A stretch of 7,075 nt of DNA from Desulfitobacterium sp. (GCA_012799495.1 JAAZLD010000007.1:1-7075); one strand, 5' to 3'; positions 1 to 5,284 are shown, counted from the stretch's first letter. The notes: a model not told the origin generated them from the sequence alone. Numbers and translations are program-made.

Positions 1-66
1 CGTCTGTTCATTAAGCTCCTCTAACTCCTCTAACTTCTCCTGCTGTTTTTTCCTTTGAAAAAACAA
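1..66 (-). CDS. 5' end of an unrecognised Glu/Lys/Gln-rich protein (partial)
   Basis: Read on the minus strand, a TTG codon at 66-64 opens a frame that stays open to the window edge. The 22 visible residues begin MFFQRKKQQEKLEELEEL. An AGGGGG Shine-Dalgarno-like sequence (minus 79-74) lies 7 nt upstream, and an in-frame TAA lies a little further upstream, so translation cannot begin much earlier. No ATG or GTG competes. The leucines spaced by Glu-Glu pairs suggest the start of a charged helix or coiled coil. Family and function are not recognisable from so short a piece. It is divergent from the NlpC/P60 gene, with a candidate minus-strand promoter at 140-148. The alternative is a chance open frame; the ribosome binding site, spacing and promoter argue moderately for a real gene. 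Confidence 0.4.
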   Translation of the reverse strand, partial: MFFQRKKQQEKLEELEELNEQT

Positions 67-139
67 GGGATATCCCCCTATTCCTTAGTGAATTTAAAGC
101 TATTGTATTTAGAACTATTTTATTTTAAACCTATTTTAT

Positions 140-148
140 ATTGTAGCA
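140..148 (-). promoter_or_regulatory. Candidate extended -10 promoter for the left-hand minus-strand gene
   Basis: The minus strand reads TGC-TACAAT (148 to 140), a TGn extended -10 element with 5 of 6 matches to TATAAT. A TTGTGA hexamer upstream (minus 165-160) is only 14 nt from the -10, so the extended element probably carries recognition. Transcription would start near 133, giving a leader of about 65 nt before the TTG start at 66. This is inference from pattern only. Confidence 0.35.
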
Positions 149-217
149 CATTTTAGATATCACAAATTTTTATTAACTCTTATTTGTATTCTATTTCCAC
201 CATTTACATAGAATATT

Positions 218-240
218 ATGAAGGAACTTTCAACCTTCAT
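218..240. repeat. 7-bp perfect inverted repeat upstream of the riboswitch promoter
   Basis: ATGAAGG (218-224) and CCTTCAT (234-240) are perfect inverted copies around a 9-nt spacer. No T-run follows, so it is not an intrinsic terminator. It lies where the -35 region of the + promoter (-10 at 252-260) would be, so it could be a protein operator. No regulator can be named, and chance occurrence in A/T-rich DNA is possible. Confidence 0.35.
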
Positions 241-248
241 GTCGAATG

Positions 249-260
249 TGCTATTATAAT
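249..260 (+). promoter_or_regulatory. Promoter of the c-di-AMP riboswitch / NlpC-P60 unit
   Basis: The sequence TGC-TATTAT-AAT contains both an extended -10 (TGC at 249-251 followed by TATTAT at 252-257) and a perfect TATAAT (255-260). No good -35 hexamer lies 17 nt upstream, which fits an extended -10 promoter. The predicted start near 264-267 lies about 22-25 nt before the first conserved riboswitch bases, so the transcript would carry the whole aptamer. This also rules out the ATG at 246, which lies upstream of the -10. Confidence 0.6.
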
Positions 261-288
261 TTGTGTCTAAACCACAAAATTGCTAGTA

Positions 289-391
289 ACGCTGAATCCG
301 TTTATCGGAACGGGGGACATGCCTCGGGGGTGAATCACCTGTGTGTAGGGCTTGGCCTTTGCCCGAACCCGTCAACTAACCTCGTAAGCGA
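289..391 (+). promoter_or_regulatory. Cyclic-di-AMP riboswitch aptamer (ydaO-yuaA class)
   Basis: Conserved ydaO-yuaA blocks appear in order: GCTGAATCCG (291-300), CGGGGGAC (311-318), GGGGTGAATC (327-336), TAGGGC (346-351), GCCCGAACCCGTCA (361-374) and CTAACCTCGTAAGCG (376-390). Supporting pairings are CGCT 290-293 with AGCG 387-390 (closing helix), TCCG 297-300 with CGGA 306-309, ACGGG 310-314 with CCCGT 368-372, and GGGC 348-351 with GCCC 361-364. This class binds c-di-AMP and usually turns genes off, often through an intrinsic terminator, and often precedes wall hydrolases and potassium or osmolyte transporters. Here only 17 nt separate the closing helix from the ATG at 408 and no terminator is present. 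The Shine-Dalgarno sequence starts 3 nt after the helix, so translational control is the likely mode (inference). Confidence 0.95.
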
Positions 392-393
392 AG

Positions 394-400
394 AAAGGTG
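394..400 (+). promoter_or_regulatory. Ribosome binding site that fixes the NlpC/P60 start
   Basis: AAAGGTG lies 7 nt before ATG 408 and directly follows the riboswitch closing helix. The apical loop of the GGGC/GCCC hairpin contains CCTTT (356-360), the exact complement of AAAGG (394-398). CACCT (336-340) is the exact complement of AGGTG (396-400). Either could mask the site in one ligand state. The site selects ATG 408 over the upstream in-frame ATG 246. Confidence 0.7.
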
Positions 401-407
401 TCAAAGC

Positions 408-1841
408 ATGGGTTTTCTAGAAAAGTTATCAAAGATCAAGGACTCAACCTCTAAACAAGTTATAGATATAGCAAATAAAATCAATTGGAAATCTCCTAAA
501 ACAATTGGAAGTTTGGCTATTACCTTAACCTTGGTTAGTGGATTGAGTTTCTACGCTCTTACTACGACTTCAGTATCCGCAGTTACTATTAACGGCCAAC
601 ATCTTGGTTATGTAGAAAGTCCTGAAGAGGGAGATGCCGTTTTAGCGGAGTATCTGGAAAAGATGGGGCAGCCTTATGGAGTTCTTCCCCAGACCCGGGA
701 CCAGATAGATTATGAAAAAGTACGCATAAAAAAATCCGATTTTCAAGACTCTCGATTAGATGAAAAAACCATCGCGGGAATGCTAAACTTTTATATTGAA
801 GGAGTTAAGGTTACAGTCGATGGTACTACTATTGCTTATCTCCCTACACAGGAGAAAGCTGAACAATTGCTAAAAGAGTTTCAAGAGTTTTACGCTAAAT
901 CCAGCGAATCAAACCAAGTAACTTCGGTAGATTTTGCTGAAGAAGTAAAAATTGAAAAAGCCTCTCTCCAACCAGAGCAAATCTCCACGGTAGAAGAAGC
1001 TTACGAAACCCTCATTAAAGGTAAAGTAACAACTAAAGAATATGTAGTTGAAGAAAATGACTCCTGGTGGCTTATTGCTCGTAAAAACAATATGTTCACT
1101 GATGAGGTTTTAGCAGGAAATCCAGGTACTACAGAAGATACCATTATTCAGCCTGGACAAGTCATCAATTTAGTCTCTGTGACTCCTTATTTAACTGTAA
1201 TCAGTCAGGGGACTTATTCCGGTGAAGAAATCATTCCTTATGATGTAGTTACAAAGACGGACACAAAATTACGCCCTGGACAATCCAAAGTAGTCACCAA
1301 AGGAAGTAACGGTAAGAAGTTAGTCACTTATTCCTACGAACAACGGAATGGCGTTGAGGTGAAAAAGGAAGTTCTAAATGAAGAAATACTTGAAAAACCT
1401 GTGGATGAAGTAGTAGCTAAAGGACCCAAAAGACGTACCGTAGTAGCTAGTGCCTCCACTCCTTCTCGCGGTAGTGCCAATGGAGGGAGTATTGTAGACC
1501 GTGCCTTAAGTTTTGTGGGCACCAAGTATGTATATGGTGGAAGTTCCGCTAGTGGGTTTGACTGCTCTGGCTTTACTAAATATGTATATGCTGGCTCAGG
1601 TATTTCCCTACCTCGCACATCCTACGCCCAATTTAACTCAGGTACCAAAGTTAGTAAAAACAACTTGCAACCAGGAGATTTGGTTTTCTTTAGCACCTAT
1701 GCCGCTGGAGCATCTCATGTAGGAATTTATATTGGAGGGGGAAGATTTGTTCACGCATCTAACCCCAGTAGCGGTGTAAAAATCAACGGTATCAATGACA
1801 GTTTCTATGGTCCTCGCTACCTTGGAGCCAGGAGATACTAA
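408..1841 (+). CDS. Membrane-anchored LysM-G5-NlpC/P60 peptidoglycan endopeptidase
   Basis: A 477-residue cell-wall hydrolase. NlpC/P60 enzymes are cysteine peptidases that cut stem peptides of peptidoglycan outside the cell. In order: a basic N-terminal stretch; one hydrophobic segment (about 33-54) ending in SVSA, either a signal anchor or a signal peptide; a 150-residue region of unassigned fold; a LysM wall-binding domain (about 211-256, ending IQPGQVINL); a G5 domain (about 260-339, with LRPGQSKVVTKG); a short linker; and the NlpC/P60 domain (about 359-477). The likely catalytic residues are Cys386 in FDCSGF, His437 in SHVGIYIGGG and His449 in FVHASNP, so it looks active. ATG 408 is chosen because it has a ribosome binding site and the 54 extra in-frame residues upstream would be translated from riboswitch and promoter DNA. 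The gene is monocistronic, under the c-di-AMP riboswitch, and ends at a terminator shared with the convergent permease. The exact bond cut cannot be told. Confidence 0.93.
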   Translation: MGFLEKLSKIKDSTSKQVIDIANKINWKSPKTIGSLAITLTLVSGLSFYALTTTSVSAVTINGQHLGYVESPEEGDAVLAEYLEKMGQPYGVLPQTRDQIDYEKVRIKKSDFQDSRLDEKTIAGMLNFYIEGVKVTVDGTTIAYLPTQEKAEQLLKEFQEFYAKSSESNQVTSVDFAEEVKIEKASLQPEQISTVEEAYETLIKGKVTTKEYVVEENDSWWLIARKNNMFTDEVLAGNPGTTEDTIIQPGQVINLVSVTPYLTVISQGTYSGEEIIPYDVVTKTDTKLRPGQSKVVTKGSNGKKLVTYSYEQRNGVEVKKEVLNEEILEKPVDEVVAKGPKRRTVVASASTPSRGSANGGSIVDRALSFVGTKYVYGGSSASGFDCSGFTKYVYAGSGISLPRTSYAQFNSGTKVSKNNLQPGDLVFFSTYAAGASHVGIYIGGGRFVHASNPSSGVKINGINDSFYGPRYLGARRY

Positions 1842-1888
1842 AGGAAAAAGAAAAACAATCCGAACAAAATTTAAATTATGTTAAGTTA

Positions 1889-1920
1889 AGATTAAACTGG
1901 ATCAAGATTAGATTAAACTG
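1889..1920. repeat. 11-bp direct repeat, 21-bp period
   Basis: AGATTAAACTG occurs at 1889-1899 and again at 1910-1920, a start-to-start period of 21 bp, about two helical turns. It lies between the end of the NlpC/P60 gene and the terminator, in the 134 bp between convergent genes, where a promoter operator is not expected. Its function is unknown, and local duplication or chance in A/T-rich DNA is the simplest explanation. Confidence 0.5.
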
Positions 1921-1959
1921 TAAAATGGACAAAAGTCACTTTAGATAATTTTAAAGTAT

Positions 1960-1998
1960 AAAAAACAGGCGTTCCTTAATGGACACGCCTGTTTCTTT
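1960..1998. terminator. Bidirectional intrinsic terminator between convergent genes
   Basis: AAACAGGCGT (1963-1972) pairs perfectly with ACGCCTGTTT (1985-1994), and TCC/GGA (1973-1975/1981-1983) can extend the stem past a one-base bulge. On the minus strand a run of six T (1965-1960) follows, a strong terminator for the permease. On the plus strand the tail is TTTCTTTGT, which is weaker, with a further T-run about 10 nt on. The permease stop codon (1978-1976) lies in the loop, so the upstream arm for the minus strand is coding sequence. Confidence 0.85.
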
Positions 1999-3346
1999 GT
2001 CCTTTTTTGTAGAAAAGCTCCCCTAAAAGCATTATAACCACAAAGATAACCAGATAGTAAATTACTGATATCCCATGAGCATACCAAGCAGCAAAAATCA
2101 TAAAGATGCAAGCTATAATGGCCAAGATAGGCATTACAAACCGCTTGAAGGGATTAAGGGTAATCTCCTTTTTAATCATCATGATAAATATAGGAATATA
2201 CATAGCATAAATAGTAACAATGGGCAGTTCAGAACTATCAAAGCTAAAATTCCCAAACCATTGGCCCGGTGCCAGATTAGCTCCATAAAAATACGCTAGC
2301 CATCCTCCACTTACTAAAAGACCTAAAATAGCGGAATTAGTAGGCATATTAGTACTCTGATCAATATTTTTAAAGATCTCCGGCTTAGGGCCTAATCCTC
2401 TTGCCGCCAAAGCATAAAACCCCCGGGTACACCCCATCATTAAGCCATTAAGGGTTCCCAAACAGGATATAACCACAAAAACAAAGAGAGCAGTTCCCCC
2501 AATACTAGAAAAAACCCTAGTAAAGGCAATGCGGGCTCCTGTTTCTTCCCCTTGCATAATAATAGCATTCTCCACAGCCCCGGCTAACCCTGTATAATAT
2601 AAAATATAGATTAGAGCCACGAACATAGTACCAAATGTTAAAGCACGAGGAAGATTCCTCTTGGCATCTCTTAACTCTGCATTGATACTAGTGGCGATAA
2701 TCCATCCTTCGTAAGCAAAAGCTGCAGCCACTACGGCTGTAAAGAGAGGATGAGAAGTACTCACATCAGCAATAACACCACTAGTAAAGTTCTCAATTAG
2801 TATTCCACTCCGTAAGCCAGAGATAGTACCGAATATAGCCATTAGGATTAAGGGAATTAACTTTATGACTGTGGTAGAGACCTGAAATTTACCGGCCAAC
2901 TTTGGTGAAAGAGAGTTTAATGCATAACTACCTACCAAATAAAAACCTGATAAGGTCATAGCTTCTGGTCCAACGATATCCCATCCTAATAAAACACAAG
3001 TATACCTGGCCGACACCCATGCTAATACCGCTGTAATAGCTGGAGTATAGATTGTGGCCATAAACCAGCCAACATAATAAGCATATTTACTCCCTACTGC
3101 ACCTTCCGCATAATCCACAACCCCATTGACTTTTTCATATTGAGTAGCTAATGTAGCAAACACATAAGCACAAATAATCATGATTGATCCGCCGATTAAC
3201 CATGCTAGAATACCCTGGGATAAATCTCCCCCAGTAGCTACCAAAATTTTTTCTGCTTTAAAAAACACCCCACTGCCAATGACAATACCTACAACTAAGG
3301 CAATAGCAGTAAGCAAACCATATTTCTTTTCTAAAGTATTTTCCAT
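1976..3346 (-). CDS. APC-superfamily amino acid permease (LAT/SteT-like)
   Basis: A 456-residue integral membrane transporter with about 12 hydrophobic segments. The unwound first helix carries GIVIGSGVFF (about 20-29, GSG at 24-26), the substrate-backbone-binding motif of APC transporters. The sixth helix carries FAYEGW (210-215), followed by the cytoplasmic loop ELRDAKRNLPRA (224-235). Both resemble the L-type amino acid transporter branch that includes Bacillus SteT, a serine/threonine exchanger. The substrate cannot be fixed from sequence. Length is normal and no break is seen. ATG 3346 is preceded by AGGAG (minus 3362-3358) at 11 nt, somewhat long but with no better start nearby. It is divergent from the MBL-fold gene and convergent with the NlpC/P60 gene, so probably transcribed alone. 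The last codons (NRRVH, then TAA) overlap the terminator. Confidence 0.88.
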   Translation of the reverse strand: MENTLEKKYGLLTAIALVVGIVIGSGVFFKAEKILVATGGDLSQGILAWLIGGSIMIICAYVFATLATQYEKVNGVVDYAEGAVGSKYAYYVGWFMATIYTPAITAVLAWVSARYTCVLLGWDIVGPEAMTLSGFYLVGSYALNSLSPKLAGKFQVSTTVIKLIPLILMAIFGTISGLRSGILIENFTSGVIADVSTSHPLFTAVVAAAFAYEGWIIATSINAELRDAKRNLPRALTFGTMFVALIYILYYTGLAGAVENAIIMQGEETGARIAFTRVFSSIGGTALFVFVVISCLGTLNGLMMGCTRGFYALAARGLGPKPEIFKNIDQSTNMPTNSAILGLLVSGGWLAYFYGANLAPGQWFGNFSFDSSELPIVTIYAMYIPIFIMMIKKEITLNPFKRFVMPILAIIACIFMIFAAWYAHGISVIYYLVIFVVIMLLGELFYKKGQRNRRVH

Positions 3347-3394
3347 AAATTCTACATCTCCTACAAAGTTTCCTTGGGCAAAACATACCTTACA

Positions 3395-3423
3395 ACTTTA
3401 TCAAAAGAAGTGAAAAACTTCAA
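3395..3423 (-). promoter_or_regulatory. Candidate permease promoter overlapping a short palindrome
   Basis: On the minus strand TTGAAG (3423-3418) and TAAAGT (3400-3395) are 17 nt apart, each matching the sigma-A hexamers at 4 of 6 positions. Transcription would start near 3388, about 40 nt before the ATG. The palindrome GAAGT-gaaaa-ACTTC (3407-3421) covers part of the -35 and the spacer and could be an operator. No equally good promoter is seen for the divergent + gene: its only TATATT (3436-3441) is too close to the AGGAGG at 3446-3451. Confidence 0.3.
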
Positions 3424-3458
3424 TCCTAGAAACAATATATTCGACAGGAGGCAACTAA

Positions 3459-5027
3459 ATGAAATTTTATCAAAAGACCTGGTTTATCTGGCTCTCCCTC
3501 TTTCTCCTTCCTCCTCTAGGGATCTTTCTTCTTTGGAAGGAAAAAAAGTATAGTAAAATTCCTCGGACTTTATTAACCCTTTTCTTCACACTATATTTTC
3601 TATTAGGTATTATACCTAGTGATGGGTCACCCCCCGACTCCCCTGTCTTTAATCCCCAGGAAACGCTTCATCAAGACAAGGGTAGCCTAAGTGATAGTGA
3701 TAGTGATAGTGATAGTGATAGTGATAGTGATAGTGATAGTGATAGTGAAGACTCCATTATAGGTAGTTTTCCTGAGGAAGATAAAAAAGACGGGAAAAAG
3801 GAAGATAACGCAAAGGGAGAAACATTAGAAATACATTATATCGATGTAGGACAAGCTGATTCCATTCTTATTAAAGGACCTCAAGGGCATGCAATCCTCA
3901 TCGATGCGGGAGAAAATAATGATGGAGATTTTCTCGTTAATTACCTGAAAGAACAAGGAGTATCTAAGCTGGCTGCGGTGGTGGCAACTCACCCACATGC
4001 TGATCATATTGGAGGAATGGACAAAGTCATCCTAAGTATCCCTATCGAAAAATTCTATATGCCTAAAGTTTCCCCTACCCCTACTACCCGTACCTATGAA
4101 GATATGCTAGAAGCTCTCGTAGCAAAGGGGTTGAAAATTACCCAGATTCGTTCTGGAGTGAAATTAAATATTCCAGGAATTACTGGAGTTTTCTTAGGCC
4201 CTGTAAAGTCAAGTTACGACAACTATAACGACTTTAGTGCCATCCTCAAGATCGCTTATGGAAATACATCTTTTCTCTTTACAGGAGACGCGGAAAGTAG
4301 AGCTGAAAAAGATCTCCTTGCTAAAGGGAACATCCAAGCAACAGTTTTAAAAGTAGGGCACCATGGAAGTAATACATCTACCACAAATGAATTTTTGAAA
4401 GCTGTATCCCCCCAATATGCAGTAATTCCAGTAGGGAAAGATAATAGCTATGGACATCCCCATAAAGAGATATTGGAGCGTTTAGCCGCAGCGGGAGTAA
4501 AGATATATCGTACTGATCAATCAGGGACTATCATTGCTACCAGTGACGGAAAAACGGTGAAATTTAATACTTCCCCTTCCAGTAACACATCTAACCCTTC
4601 TAAACCATCCAGCTCATCAGGTTCCGCATCCTCCACTCCCTCTAAATCATCTGCTGCAACTCCTAAATCAACCTCTCCTATTACTAAACCTAATCCAATC
4701 CCAGCAACTCCTCCTGCCCCTTCTTCTAGCAATGTTAAGATAACCAATATTGACTTACGGGGTGAAGTTGTAACTATTAAGAATAATGGCTCTACAGCAG
4801 TTGATCTGACTGACTGGAAATTGGTCAGTGTAGTAGGAAACCAGGAATATTATTTTCCCTTAGGAACAGTAATTCAACCTGGTGGAACCCTGGAAATTCA
4901 CAGTGGTAAAGATGCCCTAGAAGGTCCTGGTAAACTCATCTGGGGTAAAGCTAATATCTGGAATAACTCCGGCGATCCAGGGCATTTAGTAGATAATACA
5001 GGAAAAACAGTCTCCAGCTATCCTTAA
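3459..5027 (+). CDS. Membrane-anchored ComEC-like MBL-fold hydrolase with SD repeat and lamin-tail domain
   Basis: 522 residues. Two hydrophobic helices (about 7-25 and 34-52) are separated by a basic loop KEKKYSKIPR, so the loop is probably cytoplasmic and the rest outside. Then come a Ser-Asp repeat (78-97), a charged stretch, and a metallo-beta-lactamase-fold domain (about 121-370). The domain has THPHADH (177-183), the metal-binding HxHxDH motif, plus TGDAE (275-279), GHHGSNTS (300-307) and SYGHPH (330-335). This motif set is typical of the C-terminal domain of ComEC/Rec2, a proposed nuclease, and of stand-alone relatives. A Ser/Thr/Pro linker (about 371-423) leads to a lamin-tail-domain-like beta sandwich (about 425-522; DLTDWKL at 449-455). 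An extracellular nuclease or phosphodiesterase role is inference. It is not the full ComEC channel because the competence membrane domain is absent. ATG 3459 follows AGGAGG (3446-3451) at 7 nt. A terminator follows at 5044, so it is probably monocistronic. Confidence 0.88.
   Translation: MKFYQKTWFIWLSLFLLPPLGIFLLWKEKKYSKIPRTLLTLFFTLYFLLGIIPSDGSPPDSPVFNPQETLHQDKGSLSDSDSDSDSDSDSDSDSDSEDSIIGSFPEEDKKDGKKEDNAKGETLEIHYIDVGQADSILIKGPQGHAILIDAGENNDGDFLVNYLKEQGVSKLAAVVATHPHADHIGGMDKVILSIPIEKFYMPKVSPTPTTRTYEDMLEALVAKGLKITQIRSGVKLNIPGITGVFLGPVKSSYDNYNDFSAILKIAYGNTSFLFTGDAESRAEKDLLAKGNIQATVLKVGHHGSNTSTTNEFLKAVSPQYAVIPVGKDNSYGHPHKEILERLAAAGVKIYRTDQSGTIIATSDGKTVKFNTSPSSNTSNPSKPSSSSGSASSTPSKSSAATPKSTSPITKPNPIPATPPAPSSSNVKITNIDLRGEVVTIKNNGSTAVDLTDWKLVSVVGNQEYYFPLGTVIQPGGTLEIHSGKDALEGPGKLIWGKANIWNNSGDPGHLVDNTGKTVSSYP
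3690..3748 (+). repeat. AGTGAT hexanucleotide tandem repeat encoding (Ser-Asp)n
   Basis: Nine perfect AGTGAT copies (3690-3743) are followed by a partial copy AGTGA (3744-3748). They encode Ser-Asp pairs at residues 78-95 of the MBL-fold protein and then Ser96-Glu97. Every copy uses the same codons, AGT and GAT, the mark of recent expansion by slippage. Copy change would lengthen or shorten the linker by two residues without shifting frame. Similar Ser-Asp stretches act as stalks in staphylococcal Sdr and clumping-factor proteins; a stalk role here is inferred from its place between membrane and catalytic domain. Confidence 0.95.
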
Positions 5028-5043
5028 AGATTGAATAATATCA

Positions 5044-5106
5044 AGAGAACTCACAAGAACCAATAGCTCTTTATAGCAGAAGGGTTCAATCGGGTTCTCT
5101 TTTTTT
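5044..5106 (+). terminator. Intrinsic terminator of the MBL/lamin-tail gene
   Basis: AGAGAAC (5044-5050) pairs with GTTCTCT (5094-5100). Inside it, GAACC (5057-5061) pairs with GGTTC (5083-5087), with a small GCT/AGC helix at the top. A run of seven T (5100-5106) follows directly. An alternative shorter fold pairs AGAACC (5056-5061) with GGTTCT (5093-5098), which still abuts the T-run. It lies 16 nt past the stop codon at 5027. Confidence 0.8.
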
Positions 5107-5125
5107 CGTCAAATACACTAAATTC

Positions 5126-5163
5126 AAGAGTTATATGGGTTTCCATGATAAAAAGCAACTCTT
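5126..5163 (+). repeat. Interrupted hairpin upstream of the hbd operon
   Basis: AAGAG (5126-5130), TTAT (5131-5134) and ATGG (5135-5138) pair in turn with CTCTT (5159-5163), ATAA (5148-5151) and CCAT (5143-5146). The loop is GTTT, with a one-base bulge at 5147 and a seven-base asymmetric bulge at 5152-5158. No T-run follows. The right arm touches the candidate -35 at 5163-5168, so an operator role is possible. It could equally be structure without function. Confidence 0.4.
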
Positions 5164-5192
5164 TGGCATATACTTTACGGAATTTTCAGAAT
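5163..5192 (+). promoter_or_regulatory. Candidate promoter of the hbd-acyl-CoA dehydrogenase operon
   Basis: TTGGCA (5163-5168, 5 of 6 to TTGACA) and CAGAAT (5187-5192, 4 of 6 to TATAAT) are separated by 18 nt, with a predicted start near 5199. A second choice is TTTACG (5174-5179) with TAAAAT (5197-5202) at 17 nt. That one would start transcription inside the AAAGGAGG at 5208 and so remove most of the ribosome binding site of the small leader frame. Sequence alone does not decide between them. Confidence 0.4.
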
Positions 5193-5219
5193 AGTTTAAA
5201 ATGTGATAAAGGAGGTAAT

Positions 5220-5282
5220 ATGTGGTATTCAGCAATTTTAATGCTGAGCCAGAAAACTAGCCATCTAGAGGAGGGAAATTAA
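5220..5282 (+). CDS. 20-codon open frame in the hbd leader (possible leader peptide)
   Basis: ATG 5220 is preceded by AAAGGAGG (5208-5215), a full-consensus ribosome binding site, with a short 4-nt spacing. The frame encodes MWYSAILMLSQKTSHLEEGN and ends with TAA at 5280-5282, two bases before the GTG of hbd. The hbd ribosome binding site (GGAGG, 5270-5274) lies inside its last codons, so ribosomes reading it would end on the hbd start, an arrangement that suits translational coupling. No known family is recognised and no run of one regulatory amino acid is present. The alternative is that it is a chance frame or an extra ribosome entry point. If the nearer promoter candidate is used, it would not be translated efficiently. 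Confidence 0.35.
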   Translation: MWYSAILMLSQKTSHLEEGN

Positions 5283-5284
5283 TA

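Noticed and set aside
1334..1618. Minus-strand open frame of 94 codons inside the NlpC/P60 gene
   Set aside because: It lies opposite well-recognised G5 and NlpC/P60 coding sequence, is low in complexity, and resembles no known family; it is a shadow frame.
3347..3458. T-box or amino-acid riboswitch in the permease leader
   Set aside because: The leader is too short and lacks the conserved T-box antiterminator sequence and any terminator hairpin; only a short palindrome is present.
3690..3748. CRISPR or intergenic satellite suggested by the tandem repeat
   Set aside because: The units are 6 bp with no spacers, are in frame, and code for Ser-Asp pairs inside an otherwise intact gene.
4517..4747. 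Minus-strand open frame of 76 codons opposite the Ser/Thr/Pro linker
   Set aside because: Its Glu/Gly/Leu-rich composition is the mirror of the linker codons on the other strand. Nothing supports its expression.
5044..5106. T-box or other leader RNA in front of the hbd operon
   Set aside because: The structure closely follows the MBL gene's stop codon, ends in a T-run, and lacks conserved riboswitch motifs. It is best read as that gene's terminator.
5164..5178. Possible sigma-54 (-24/-12) promoter before hbd, from TTGGCATATACTTTAC
   Set aside because: The -24 GG is present, but the required GC at -12 is not (the position reads AC), and no activator-binding site pair is seen. The sigma-A reading of TTGGCA is simpler.
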